Shown one piece after another: positions 9,787 to 21,654 of a stretch of 64,000 nucleotides of DNA. Below the pieces are notes generated by a model, which saw only the letters and a program-made list of their open reading frames with translations, made no database searches and was not told the DNA's origin. Origin of the DNA: Stenogyne calaminthoides (taxonomy: Eukaryota; Streptophyta; Magnoliopsida; Lamiales; Lamiaceae); the NCBI GenBank assembly GCA_037126765.1, contig JBBCBC010000001.1:35448804-35512803 (forward strand), in the 5' to 3' direction. Each line of letters starts with the position of its first letter. Positions within the stretch are counted from its first letter, which is position 1. A program made the translations under genes and the position numbers.

Positions 9787-10942
9787 CTACTCTACCCCCT
9801 CTTCTCTGAGGAGAACTGAACTTAAGGCGTGTTCTCCTACATAGAAATACAAGTATAGTGTCTCCCCAGGTGCTGGCTTTGTGAGCAAAGGTAGCCCTAC
9901 TAAATGCTCCTTTAACTCCTCGAAAGCTCTCTGGCATTCTTCGGTCCACTCAAATTTGGATCCTTTCCTTAATATCTTGAAGAAAGGTAAACTCATCTCT
10001 ACCAATCGAGAGATGAATCGGCTGAGAGCTATAATAAGTCCATTCAACTTTTGAATTTCTTTCATATTTCTCGGTGGTTGCATCTCTAACACTGCTTTCA
10101 CTTTTGCTTTATTCACTTCCATTCCCTTTGGAGTCACCATGTAACCCAAGAATTTCCCTGATTGAACCCGAAGGTACATTTGTAGGATTGAGCCGGATTC
10201 TGTAAGCTCTGATAACTCTGAACACCTCTTCTAAGTCAATAGCATGATCAGTAGCTTGGAAACTCTTCAGAAGCATGTCATCAACATAAACTTCCATATT
10301 TCTCCCGATCTGCTCTCTAAAGACCAGATCCACCATACTCTGGTATATGGCACCAACATTCTTTAATTCAAAGGGCATCTTAACAAACTCATACGTTCCG
10401 CAAGAAATAACAAAATTGATTTTTTGCACATCATCTGGGCAGAGCTACATGTGATGATAACCTTGGTAAGAATCCATCTTGGATAAGAGTTCGCATTTGG
10501 ATGTAGAGTCCACCAACTGATCAATTCTAGGCAGAGGATAATGATCCTTAGGGCATGCCTTGTTCAGATTGCACAAATCTATGCACATCCGCCAGGATCC
10601 ATTTCCCTTGGCAACCATAATTGCATTGGAGAGCCATTCATGAAATTTTACCTCCTCAATACGCTTAGCCCTGAGAAGTCTTTCCACCTCTTCTTTCATA
10701 ATCTTGTCCTTCTCAGGCCCAAACTGTCTCATCTTCTATTTAACCGGTCTCACCTCTAGATCTACATTCAGACGATGCAGAGCCACTTCTGGGTCAATCC
10801 CAATCAAATCATCGGGAGAGAATGCAAACAAATCGACATTCCTTCTAATGCAATTGATAATTGCTTCAGACACTTCGTGTTTCATCTGTGTCCCAATTCG
10901 AGTAGTGAACCAGATTTTATTGGGAAATAATTCTATTGGCAT
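9787..10942 (-). pseudogene. Gypsy A pol: reverse transcriptase and first RNase H (broken)
   Basis: Ty3/gypsy reverse transcriptase in four frame-broken pieces (10736-10942, 10445-10732, 10109-10429, 9787-10179). Motifs in order are ALHRLNVD, RMCIDLCNLNKACPKDHYPL, PFELKNVGAIYQ, catalytic YVDDMLLKS (about 10277-10288), FLGYMVTPKGMEVN and FISRLVEMSLPFF. The RNase H start follows with TLYLYFYVGEHALSSVLLRE. The LNKACPKD and YVDDMLLKS wording is typical of the Tat (Retand/Ogre) lineage. All four catalytic-box residues are intact, but the frame is not. Confidence 0.85.
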
Positions 10943-11040
10943 AAGTTCCTCTTTAGGTCTTATCTAGAACTCTGGACTTTCTTCCATAGCCTCCGCTATT
11001 TTCATTTTCTTTCCAGGATATCCTCTCCCTTAATATTTTC

Positions 11041-11481
11041 TCAAGGGGAAGAGTGCACAACTTTCTTCACCGTTTCCACATAACATTTTTGAGAGCAAAG
11101 TTGATCACCAACCAGCTCTTCAACCTCATCCCTCACACGAAATTTCAATTTCATGTGGTATGTTGAGACCATAGCTTGAAATAAGTTCAGAGATGGTCTT
11201 CCCAGAATCATGTTATAAGCAAATGGAGCATCTACAACTAGGATATTAACCATTATGACCCTTTGCAAAGGTAGCTCACCCAACCTTACTTGCAACGCAA
11301 CTTGTCCTATTGACTGGATTGCTCCTCCGATAAATCCATACAAAGCTGTCTCTACAGGCTTCAGTTCTACGTTCAAACTTATCTTAACAAAACACTCTTG
11401 CAACATGATGTCCACAGAACTTCCAGTATCAACAAATACTCTCGCCACGTCGTACCCACCGATCTCAGTAGTAACCTTCAA
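11041..11481 (-). pseudogene. Gypsy A aspartic protease
   Basis: A 146-residue open stretch carries the retroviral-type protease active site VFVDTGSSVDIM near residue 17, then FVKISLNVELKPVETALYGF and the flap-like region up to APFAYNMILGRPSLN. It would process the gag-pol polyprotein. It lies between gag (upstream, 11671-12475) and RT (downstream), the normal gypsy order. The open stretch is intact, but its neighbours are broken, so the element is not functional. Confidence 0.82.
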
Positions 11482-11670
11482 CGCATCATATGAGGCCTAT
11501 GAATGGGCGCCTCATCTTTTGGCCTGAACTGAATATTGGGAGAGTTGTTCATCTCTCCCACTTCATACTCTCCTTCAAACCAGTTATTGGACGTTCTGAC
11601 AGAGGATTTCCTGGATCGATGTGAATCTCCATCCGTCGGCCCTCAAACTATCATCTGTATGTAACTGCGA

Positions 11671-12475
11671 TCATTGGCGGGACCATCTTTCACTCTCTAT
11701 TCTCCTTAGCACGATTCCCATCATCTTTCTCTTATTATTCTTATCCCGTTCTTTCTTCACAAATTCTACAAGATGACCATCTTGTATTATTCTCTCAATG
11801 GTATCTTTCAGATGCCTGCACTCATTCGTGTCGTGATCATAATCATTACGAAAATGATGGTACATATCAGATTTGGGATTTAGTGGACCCTTCTTAGCGG
11901 AGTAAGGAAACTTAAAGCTCGGGTGATCTAACGCCACCTCCAACAACTCTGCGGGTTGTAGAGTTAAGGGCTTGTATTTTTCGAATCGTTCCTTCTCATT
12001 TTGTCCCTTACCTTTCACATCCTTGGGTTTCTCACCATTTCCTTTCTTCTTATTGGATTCCTTCTTTGGAGTTGAAGTCCTGTCATCTTTCTTCTTTACA
12101 TTATGGGCTTCCTCCAAATTGATATACTTATCAGCTCTCTCCTATAACTTATCAAAAGTTATAGGAGGACGTTTGGTTAGGGATCTAAAGAAATCCCCTC
12201 CTGCAATCCTTGAGCCAGAGCATTGATTTTGAACTCATCTGAAGTAGAGGGAACATCAAGTGCAGCTCTATTGAATCGAGAAATGTAATTTCTCAGACTT
12301 TCCTGTGCCCCTTGCTTTAGGCACATCAGAGACTGAGATGTCTAAATAATCTTTCTCGCACTGGAGAATTGGTGTAAGAACAATGTGCTCAATTCACCAA
12401 AACAGCGGACAGAGCTAGAGTTGGTGAGGGCAACTGAGCAAACCAGGTCTGTGTAGAGTTGGTGAGGGTAGTGAG
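11671..12475 (-). pseudogene. Gypsy A gag, 3' part (cut by E2)
   Basis: The - strand encodes the C-terminal half of a Tat-type gag: a Lys-rich stretch (KKKGNGEKPKDVKGKGQNEKE), then SDMYHHFRNDYDHDTNECRHL and KDTIERIIQDGHLVEFVKKE. The usual plant Tat zinc-knuckle form begins with Cys; here the first position is Tyr (YHHF), so one ligand is lost. Frame breaks occur near 12118-12230. The sequence stops at 12475, at the left GTGAG copy of the E2 target duplication, and resumes at 28050. Confidence 0.8.
12471..12475. other. E2 target-site duplication, left copy (GTGAG)
   Basis: GTGAG lies directly before the LTR start at 12476, and the same five bases follow the other LTR at 28050-28054. This defines E2 as one insertion event into gypsy A gag. 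Confidence 0.95.
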
Positions 12476-14303
12476 TGTAGGTCCCGAACGGGTTTTGTGA
12501 GGGTGGAAGTCTAGAGGGGAGGGGTGAATAGACTTCCAAAACTTTTTGTGCGGATCAGGTGTGAACTACAGATTACCCGATCAGAGTGCTAGTGTATCAC
12601 TTTAGGCGATGTTCAATCTTCTTGAGTGCTGAGGCGCGATCGACTTGATATCTGTCAGTTTAACTGAATGGTGCGGAAGCTTGTTTTTACCCGTGTGAAA
12701 AACCAGTTTTATCAATTCAGATTCTTAATTCAGTTTTCAACCAGTTGACTAAGGTGTCAATCGATCGATCGATTGCTTAGTGCGGTCGAGCTTAACTTAG
12801 AATATGTATCTTTGTTTTAAACTCAGTTGTGTGAATAGTGTAAAGCAATAAGAAAGCACGTAAATGCACACAAGACTTTTTATAGTGGTTCAGACGAAAC
12901 CCCCGTCCTACGTCCACTCTTCCCTTTAACACAGGGGAACCTTACCCGAACTTAACCTGCGGGACTTATACCCCTCACGGGATGGCCGAGATGTTTACCG
13001 AGTTCTCACTCTACAAACTTAACCTGCGGGACTTATATCCTTCAAAGGATGGTCGAGATGTTTATTGAGTTCACACTCTACAGATGTTTATCGAGTTCAC
13101 ACTCAACCGAACTAGAAATCAGAAAACTAGAATCCCTAGTCTGAAATCTTCCGGGAACAAACTTAACCTAACTTGCGTTTGGGTAAAGAATGTTTGAGGG
13201 TTCCAACTGGAAATCTATCCTAGTGTTTTAGGTAGCCAAAATGCTAGTGGACAGGATTTCTTGCTAAGAACTAATGGGATGAACACTCTAAGAATAATCT
13301 TAAAAAACAGTGTTCTTTGAGCGGAGATTTTGCTGTAGCTTTTGCTTCTTTTGCGGTGTCTCCATGTTCGTTCTTTGCTAGTCTTCTCTCTTTCTTTTTT
13401 TTTTCAATTGACAAGCAACCCCATTTTGTAGACCTCAAAATCAAAGAGCCGTTGGAGAGCAATTTGAATTTCGGGCTATATTAGGTAGGTTGTAGGATAT
13501 GATTGTGATGTGCTCCGATTATCGGCGTGGCCGTAGGCATCATTAGCGCCATTTTTGTCCGTAGCGTCGTATCCCGCATTGTCAGCTCTTTGTGTGCACG
13601 TGTCGCTTTCTCCTTGGCTTCGCGAGGCGGCACTTCAGAAATTTGTCCGTTAGACGATTGATATTCCTTTTGTAGAAGATTCATCTTGTCTGGTGTATCT
13701 TTTAGATTGTTACCGGTGTGGTGACTTGATCGGAATGGCGGTCGATCTACCTTGTTGAGTCTTCAGATGCACATTGTCTTAGCTCAATATGCAGACTCTG
13801 CTGATATATGTCTTCAGGTCTTTTGATCTTTAGGTGTCTCTGAGCCTCAGTGTATTCAGTCATACTGAGTCTTCAGGTTTGTTACTGAGTCTTCATGTTT
13901 ATCTGTGTCTTCAGGTTCATCTGAGTCTTCAGTGTCTATCTGAGTCTTCAGGTTCATCTGAGTCTCCAGGTTCATCTGAGTCTTCAGTGTCTATCTTAGT
14001 CTTCAGGTTCATCTGAGTCTTAAGTGTCTTCTTGTCTTCACCCGATCTTCTGACTTCTTGTCTTCTGATTTGTGCTTAGTCTTCTGATTATCTGACCTTA
14101 TCTGGGTCATCTGATACTTCGACCTGACCTATACATATTGAGTTCCCCCTCAATATGTGACCTATCTTTACATCGACTATCTATACATTTCAAATTTGGT
14201 CATCTTAATCGATTCTAAGTCATCGATCGACTAATTGTCCGACCGGTCCTATTACAACCTGTTTTGGAACTTCCATCAAAACTAAATTACAGATTTTCCA
14301 ACA
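12476..14303 (-). repeat. E2 3' LTR (1828 bp)
   Basis: On the + strand it runs from TGTAGGTCCCGAACG to ATTTTCCAACA. The U3 array of GAGTCTTCAG-containing units (about 13845-14040) is longer and more regular than in the partner LTR. The TATA position reads TACAAAAT, a weak TATA. Three overlapping direct repeats with GATGTTTA and GAGTTCACACTC lie at 12980-13100. Confidence 0.92.
13845..14040 (-). repeat. U3 tandem array in the E2 3' LTR
   Basis: About ten imperfect units of 16-22 bp built on GAGTCTTCAG, alternating TTCATCT and TGTCTATCT spacers. The partner LTR has a related array at about 27595-27790, where many units read GAGTCTTGAG. Confidence 0.85.
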
Positions 14304-14320
14304 ATTTTCCCCTTTTTGAT
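14304..14320 (-). other. E2 polypurine tract
   Basis: On the - strand this reads ATCAAAAAGGGGAAAAT directly before the 3' LTR, matching the tracts of E1, E3 and E4. Confidence 0.85.
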
Positions 14321-14520
14321 GGAACCAAAACACTTAATCACACTTAATCAGAAAAACAAATACCATGAATGGAAATGTAGATAATGTAAACAGTACATAC
14401 CTCAGAAGACAATGAGATGTTGTCTTAGAATCAGTGAGATGGAATATTTCATTCAGATAGGTGGGTGCATTATAGAATACATGAAAAGCGTACCTATAAT
14501 CTGATTCCAAGTTTTCTTCT

Positions 14521-17500
14521 TCAGGTGTACTTGAACATTCGTAGTTCTTTGGGGATGCCAAACATCCTGTACATCCTTTGCATTAGTTTGTCCAGCTCTT
14601 CTCTTCTATAGATCCCTCCTTTTTCAGTAAGTCCATAGTAGATATTCTTGAATTTAACAGGATCTATCTTGTTGTCTGGACGCAAAGGTGGAAGGAGTAT
14701 TTCAAAGGGTGGAGCTTCTGGTATTAGTGACATGATCTTGCCTTCTTTCATCACTGTCTGGTAGAAGTCTGGATACTTTGTTTCTAACCAGTTCCGAAAT
14801 TCATCATCATTCTCAGTCTGATCTTGATGAATTGGAATCTTCTCCAGGATGTAGACGTCACATAACCATTCTCCTCTGATCTGATCCCATTCTGGAAGCA
14901 GATCTTGCCGTGCACAGAGGATGCCTTTAACAGGTGCCGGAAGGGCATTCTTCTCCCAAGCAATCTCCTCAGCTGCAGCTTCGTTCTTCCTCTTCCTTCG
15001 GATGTAAGCGATGTTCAGTCCCTTAGCCTCTGCTAACTTCTGCTTCTTGATTGCGGCCTCTCTTATTCTCTGTCTTGTCTGCTCTTGAACTTGTTCAGGA
15101 GTCATCTGGCTTTTGGTGGAGAATAGTTGGCCTTGTCTCTGATCTTCCGCAGTTGCTTTCATCATCTTGCCTTTGCCTTTCTTTCTCCTCAGAGTCTGCT
15201 CAGGTTCATCTTGTTCGTCTTCTTTAGCTAATTTCTTAGCGAGTTCAAGGCTCTTTGCCTGATCACCAGTTTCCATTCTTTTCTGAACGAACGAAGAAAA
15301 ATCTTCAATCTTGTCGACTCTGGCAGTAACCTCTGAAAGAACACTTTTATGCTCATCGATCTCTTTGCTATGTTGCTCCACAGTTTCTTTCATTTCCGCA
15401 ACGAGATCGGTAGATGGAGTGGCTGGCAAGTCAGATACAGTGGTTTTTGGTAGAGATGAAAAAGTTACCAACTGTGTCTGAGTCTGTTTTTCTTTCTTCT
15501 CTTTATTCTCTTTTCCTTCCCCATTTTTGGTTTCATCAAAGAGGTTGGACATCTTGTGGTTCAGAGCAGTTAATTGCCGTGAGATCTCCTCTCTGAGTTC
15601 CTCGACAACAAGAGGAGTGATTTGAACTGTGGCAGAAGGTGCAGGAGTGTAGAAGCGTCTGAGAGCAGTTTCGATTTCCTGTCTTGCTCGTTCTGTAGAA
15701 GCTAGAAAATGTTTCCAACCCATATCCAAGTGGTTGTTGGTTTTGTCCAAGGATGCCCTGACACTTTCAAAAAGTACCTGTGTCTGATTGAGCATCTCTG
15801 TCTGAACTGAGAGTTTGTCAGACTGGAGTTTGAGCTTCTCAGCAAGAGGATATACTAGTTGCATTACTTCAGCAAGGATGGCATTGTGCATCCCAACTGT
15901 GTGACTTCGTTCCTTGTCAACTAGTTTTGCTTGCTCATCTTCAAATCGCTTCATCAGATCTGCTGTGAGCGCTGCGAATTTGTCCTCAAATGCAGCCTTA
16001 ATCCCATCCTGAATCTTCTGAGTATGATGATCTAGGGTATCAGAGCTCATCGTAGCAGTCTGTTAAGATGTTGAAGCCTTGCCAAGTCGGGTCTCACCTG
16101 CAGCATCCATTCTTGGTTCATCGGCAGCTCCCTCATGATCTGTAGGAGGTTGAACAGTTTCCTCCCTGTTATCAGCAATACCAAACCTTTCGTGAATTAA
16201 CCATCTGATAACATCGTCAGATGCCAATTCAACAGCACTTTCAATCCCAACATTGTTTAGACATTTCAACTCCAAGTCTACAAAGAAATCTGATCCCAGA
16301 GTTGTCATTAGAATCAGAAATTCTTCAATGCTCTTCAGTCTGATATCCCTCCAGAACACTATCTCTTCTATCTGTTGCTAGATGCCAGGATGTTGATCCA
16401 ATTTAGGGCATAGATCCAGCAGATACTCCTTGATCTGTTGCTTCATTATCCTTATGATGGGGCTTTCTGGAGCAGGTGAAGCAAGCACAGTTCTGGTATT
16501 GAAGGGATTATGAGAGACGGACACTCGCTTGTTGGATCTCTCAGGTTCTTGAGACTTGATTGGGGATTGGGATGTTTGTAGTTCAGGTTCGTTTTCAGCG
16601 TGTTGAGGGTGTTCAGTTTCCTGAACGGGTTCATTGATTGGTGGTGTGGGAGATGTTGGTGATCTGATAGGCGAGGGTGAGGGTGAGAAGGTTTTGTGGG
16701 GAGAGGATGGTGGTGATGACTTTTGAGGAGAGGGTGATGGTGATTTGGAAGTGGGCGTTGGCGATCTTTCTCTTTGGAAGATCTTGGTGAGAGGCAGAGA
16801 ATCAGATGGTGATTCTTCCTCAGATTGCTCCACTTCTGTCCCTTTGACAGATTTCTCTCCTTCTGCTGCGATCATTTGCTCTTCCCTTACTTCTCTGATA
16901 GTTGGCTCAGAGCGGACTGCTATCTCTTCTTTTGATCTTACTTGCATCAGATCCTTCGTTCTGCAGACTTGCTGGGCAGAACTTGGAGCAGTTTTCAGAG
17001 GAGATGAGACTCTCTTCTGACGTTTCCGCTGAGCATCTGGTTTCTTGGCCAGATCCTTCCTCTTCATCCTCTTCTTTGGAATGGCCTTTTCCTGCACTTC
17101 AGACGATGCAGTTGCCTTATCTTTTCCTTTCTTTTCTCCCTTGGGTTTTGGCACATAAGGAGTTGGATCCTCATCAGATTGTCCAGGTAGGGACTCATCT
17201 TTGCCCAATATGGCCTTGTGCTTTGCTTGGTAAATCTTTGCTCCATTCTCGATCCATTTATAATTCTGTGGCAGCTTATCTGACAGAATGATAGAGATTT
17301 TGTGTATGAATGAGCTCTTGGAAGATAAGCACACTTCATTGCTCTGGGTCAGTTCGAACTTCCTGGAGTCTTTTCTCAGTCTTGCTTTGACCATACCCAA
17401 CCAATCGATATCTGAAGCCTTTTTGATTAGTCCAGCCATTACACTTATCTTGTACGAAGTGACTGCATCAAGACTGTAGGTTGAGCACATGATCACCTTC

Positions 17501-17960
17501 TGAACAATTTCAAGAAGAAGGCGATATTTTCTCTTCAGATAGAAGGCTTTGACGTTCGTCGTATTCTCCTTGTTTGCAGGTCTCAACATCTCGGCTTCAA
17601 GAAATTCCTTTTCTCCTACATCAGTTGTGTAGGTCTCTAGATTGATGCTTCCTCGAGTTAGGCTGAATATCCTCTGGAGATCGTCATTCGACACTCGCAC
17701 TTCCAGTCCTCCAATGGAAGAAATTTGGTCAGCATCAATGTCTTCATCCCTCTGTAGATTGTAGAGAAACTCCAGAGCTTCATGTGCGTGGACGATGTTC
17801 TGATGTGTAGAGCAATAACATTCAAGTCCACACGCTCGCAAGCACTCCAGAATTTCCAGCGATTCAGGGTCTGAGGTGATGGTGAAGACTACGTACTTTT
17901 CATCAATGAAAAATTGTAGAACTTTTTCCCTTGGCCCGGTCGTGGAATAAGATATGCCAT
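14521..17960 (-). pseudogene. E2 ORF-X: extra gene downstream of pol, function unknown
   Basis: The ATG at 17960 (ATGGCATATC) matches the other copies, but an early frameshift separates it from the long frame that begins near 17907 (FIDEKYVVF). The N-terminal part has GLECYC, HEALEFLYNL, LKRKYRLLLEIV, SLDAVTSYKI and SFIHKISIILSDKL. A basic linker (PKKRMKRKDL, RKRQKR) and a Ser/Pro-rich part (TPTSKSPSPSPQ) precede VSVSHNPFNTRTVL. A stop at 16378 precedes QQIEEIVFWRDIRLKSIEEF. A second stop, at 16063, precedes a clean 509-codon frame (14521-16050) of coiled coil, basic KRRKRK-type stretches and the C-terminal DQIRGEWLCDVYILEKI and RMYRMFGIPKEL. No membrane segment is seen. Confidence 0.7.
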
Positions 17961-17962
17961 TT

Positions 17963-18157
17963 CTGTACGATATGGAAATTGATGTTTAGTTTGAGTAAGA
18001 TATTTCAATAAATTCAGTCAAACTATTAATTTTAGCATCAATTTAGCAAATAAGCGTTTAGATCTAATAAAAATTACAGAAATATATCATCACAATTTGT
18101 AAACCTAGGTACCAGAGAGAAATTGAGATCATGCAATTAATTAAAACAAGAAATTAC
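17963..18157 (-). other. Candidate leader intron before ORF-X in E2 (195 nt)
   Basis: On the - strand the donor is TTTCTG/GTAATTTC (GT at 18157-18156). The acceptor is ATCGTACAG, ending at 17963 and followed by AA and the ATG at 17960. It matches the introns proposed in E1 and E3 in donor sequence, length and distance to the start codon. Confidence 0.5.
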
Positions 18158-18302
18158 CAGAAATTGATTCGAAAGATTTTAGAAATCGGAAGAGTAGAAT
18201 CAATTGATCTCGAAAGTAATTCTCTAAAGTTTTTGAAAAATTTGATCTTTTAAGAACTTTGAGAAGACGAAGTAGTGGAAAGCGGTTTTCTGAGAGGGAT
18301 TT

Positions 18303-18314
18303 GGATTTTATAGA
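18303..18314 (-). promoter_or_regulatory. Candidate TATA box for ORF-X in E2
   Basis: TCTATAAAATCC on the - strand, about 145 bp before the candidate intron donor, the same layout as in E1. Confidence 0.4.
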
Positions 18315-18682
18315 ATACGAGGGAAAACCTTTTTGCACAACTTTCCAAAGTACTCAAGTATCCGTGTTTTGAAATCAGTGGCTGAGATTAGTCGGCCAAA
18401 AAGTATTTTGATCGCACGGTTGAGAAAAGTAGTCTTCTCGTTTTCCGGACTAAAAAAATCGCAATAAAACGTTTTGAAAACATTTTTCCAAGTCCGCATT
18501 AAAAGCTTTGCAGAGCATGCGTCATGAACAGAGTAAAATAAATCAATTATTTAAATAATGCATGTAAGGTATTCAGAAAGAGATAAATAAGAGAGCGTAT
18601 CTGACTGATTGATATTGTAATCAATCCGTTACCACGGTGATCTGATCTGGTACTTTGTTGACTTATCTGATGGTTGCCTCAT

Positions 18683-18704
18683 GCATTTCCCAACAATATC
18701 TCAC
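18683..18704 (-). other. Relic copia 3'-end motif in E2
   Basis: On the - strand AAGTGAGATAT is directly followed by TGTTGGGAAATGC. It is the counterpart of the E1 motif at 3001-3024 and again lies between RNase H and ORF-X. Confidence 0.55.
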
Positions 18705-18744
18705 TTATCTGATCAGATTCTTGCTTGAAACACTTCGCTACTTA

Positions 18745-19965
18745 TTTGATCCACTTATCAGATACACTTCATCCTTCAGTCTTCTTCTAATCAGCCCGTA
18801 TTTACTGAAGTCAACTCCCGCCAAAACTTTTACTTCGGGGAGTCCAAAAGTCGCCTCAATTCCTAAATCGGCGCGATTTGACATTCCGTAATAATGGCAT
18901 AGATACGCTGTGATTTAATCACACCGTTAACTCTTCCAACCATTAACCGCGTGTTCCTGACGCGTTGTCGATGCAAATTTCTCTTAAGATCTTTTGAGAA
19001 GATAAAATTTGCATTTATACCCCTAATTTCCTTCTATAAATTAGCCTGGGGTGTTAGGCAAACAACACAACATAAACCATTTCATCTTCTTTAGCATATC
19101 CTTCATGCTTTTCCGATGAGTTCCTTATTTCCGGTGAGACTTTCGGTGGGAACCTTTAGCCCTTTTCCAATGAATTCAGCTTCTCAAATCAACCCTGTGT
19201 GTTCCTTCACACTTTGCTTTAAATCGTCATCTAAGATTTCACATACGATCAATACTAAGCTTCTTTACCACCAAGGAGGCGGATCTCAAGGCAAATGAGA
19301 AGGCACTTCTCCTAACCGTATGCACCTTGTGCGCTATCGAGATAATGAAATTAGCATCAACAGACTTCGATGCGAAACAAAACATGGGTTTGGTATATGG
19401 TCCGCATCGGTCAACAACCGATCTCCATATATCAAGCTCAATTTTACATCGCGACACTAGTGTCCGTTTGATCCTTAGGACCAAACACGTGGTGCATTTG
19501 TGCCCCATTTAACAATTTGGAGAGCCCGCTGATCTTACGTCCCGAGGGCTCCCGGCTTCGACATCCTTCAAAGCCTCTCTCGCTCCCTTACTCACGAAGC
19601 TTTTGAGATTGGCTCGAGATTCTCGAGGCCTCTCTCGACGCCCTTCTTAGGATCGAGGGAAAATGAGAGCATCATACCCCTAACGCCTCTCTCACGTTCC
19701 CCCCTAGGGTTGGCTTAGGGCTTATGGTTTATGTATCGACCTCCGGGGTCTTCTTGTGTACTTGTAATACCACTTGAAGATAGCTTGTAGCATTTGTAGC
19801 TTGTGATATCACTTGTAACTTGTAACCGACCTCGGGTCCTTATCAATGAAAAACTCTGTTATTCCATTCTTTGTGTTGTTTCTTCCGACTTATGCGATCT
19901 GTAGCTTTTACTCTTGACTTGCTTGTTGATTGCAACTTTAATCGACTTATAAAGTAATCTTCCAA
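18745..19965. mobile_element. Insertion of about 1.2 kb in the E2 spacer, unidentified
   Basis: E1 and E3 have about 0.9 kb between RNase H and ORF-X; E2 has 2.2 kb. The extra sequence lies between AACTTATCAG (near 19970) and CTGATCAGATAAG (near 18715). It is less AT-rich than its surroundings, with CTCTCTCG-type repeats at 19560-19700. It has no ORF above 90 codons and no recognisable transposon protein. On the - strand a TATA-like TTTATAGAAGG is present near 19035. The ends are approximate and no target duplication was found. Confidence 0.5.
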
Positions 19966-20173
19966 CTGATAAGTTCCCCCCTTAACGATATGTCTTGAAT
20001 CGATCTGCTCCTTGTCCGAACTTCGGATCGGCTACTTATCTAACTTTTCGATCGCTCCCTTATCCGAACTTCAGATCGGCTCCTCGTCGTCGTCGATCGG
20101 TTGAGATTCCTAACTCAACCGATTCCACTTAACTTGGTTAGTCTTTTAACCAACTGGTTACGAGATCGATCCT

Positions 20174-20954
20174 TCAACCATATCGGTGCATTTTCTCCAA
20201 GATCCGAAGCCCTAGCTCGTTGCATAACTCTCTGAATCTGATGTCAGCTAGCGGCTTAGTTAAGATATCAGCTTTCTGCTTGTCAGTATGGATCTTTTCC
20301 ATCCTGATATTCTTACTTTCAACGTGATCTCTGATAAAATGGTGTCTGACATCCACATGCTTGCATCTTGTATGTAGAACAGGATTCTGAGTGATTGCAA
20401 TAACACTATTACTGTCACAGAATATAGGTACGTTCTTAGCTACGATGTTGTAATCCTCAAATACGACTTAGCCAGAGCAGTTGGGAACAACAGCTTCCTG
20501 CAGCCATATATTCTGCTTCAGTAGTAGATGTCACAACTGATGTCTGCTTCTTCGAAAACCAAGAGATCAGTTTATTTCCCAGAAACTGACATGAACCTGA
20601 GGTTGACTTCCTGTCGATTCTGCAACCTCTGTAATCTGAATCAGAATACCCACTAAGCTCTAGATTGTCATCCGATGGGTAAAATAAACCAAGGTTTACA
20701 GTCCCCTCCAGATACTTGAAAATCCGCTTAGCTGCTTCTAGGTGGCTTTGTATTGGATTTGCTTGAAATCTGGCACAAACACCTACTGCAAAAGTAATGT
20801 CTGGTCTGCTAGCAGTCAGGTATAATAGTGATCCAATCAGAGCTCTATATTCTTTCTGATTAACTTTCTGACCATCTTCATCTGGATCCATCTTGAACCC
20901 GGTCATCATGGGAATTCTGGCTTCCTTGCAATGTTGAACTCCAAACTTTGCCAA
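20174..20954 (-). pseudogene. E2 pol: RNase H (broken)
   Basis: The domain reads LIGSLLYLTASRPDI, GYSDSDYRGCRIDRKSTSG, SWFSKKQTSVVTSTTEAEYM and CCSQLLWLS in one open piece (20457-20954). A break near 20460 separates it from MDVRHHFIRDHVESKN and ADILTKPLADIRFREL (20174-20356). The order and residues match E1 and E3, without the E1 tandem duplication. Confidence 0.87.
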
Positions 20955-21650
20955 GATTCCTTGTGTATTTTCGCTTTGGCGATTTGAATATCCCTTCAGA
21001 CTCTTTGACTTGTAAACCCGTAAAGTAATTCATCGACCCATCATGGACATCTCGAACTTCCTTTGCATCAATTTGCTTGAACTTCTCACATAGCTTCTTG
21101 TTGGGAGATCTCAAGATGATGTCGCCCACGTAAATCTGAACCATCGAAATATCTTCTCAATCTTCTATTCAAATAAGGTTACATCCCATTATTCCTTTAG
21201 TGAACCCGCCGCCTATCAAGAACCGAGAGAGTGTATCATACCAAGCTCGAGGAGCTTGTTTGAGCCTTAAAGAGCTTTCCTTAAATCCGGTATACTTGGT
21301 TGCCTTTTTTTCAAAGCCCGGAGGTTGTTAGACATAAACTTCCTCTTAGTACCCCGCTTAAGAATGCACTCTTTACATCCATCCGATACCATGAACCCTC
21401 TCAGGCAAAGATATGCCGAAAACCGAATGGCTTCTAAAGGCGAGCGATCGGTGCAAAGGTCTCATCATAATCAATTACTTCGATTGTGAATACCCCTTAG
21501 CAACAAGTCTTGCCTTATTCCTGGTTATGACATTTTTCTCATCTCTCTTGTTCTTGAATACCCACTTCGTGCCAATTACGTCTTGATGAGTTGGTCTGGT
21601 CCCACCAATTTCCAAACTTGATTCCTCTCAAACTGTTCGGCTCCTCCTGC
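20878..21650 (-). pseudogene. E2 pol: reverse transcriptase (broken, YVDD box changed)
   Basis: Copia RT with IYVGDIILRSPNKKL where E1 has IYVDDIIF: the first Asp of the catalytic pair is Gly. Upstream RT sequence (21150-21650) is frame-broken, with the KWVFKNKRD block near 21550. An active enzyme needs both Asp residues, so this copy could not have reverse-transcribed even with its frame intact. Confidence 0.83.
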
Positions 21651-21654
21651 ATGG

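Noticed and set aside
13845..14040. Regular short repeats that could suggest a CRISPR array
   Set aside because: Units are imperfect, adjacent without unique spacers of constant length, and lie within the U3 of a plant LTR; there are no cas genes.
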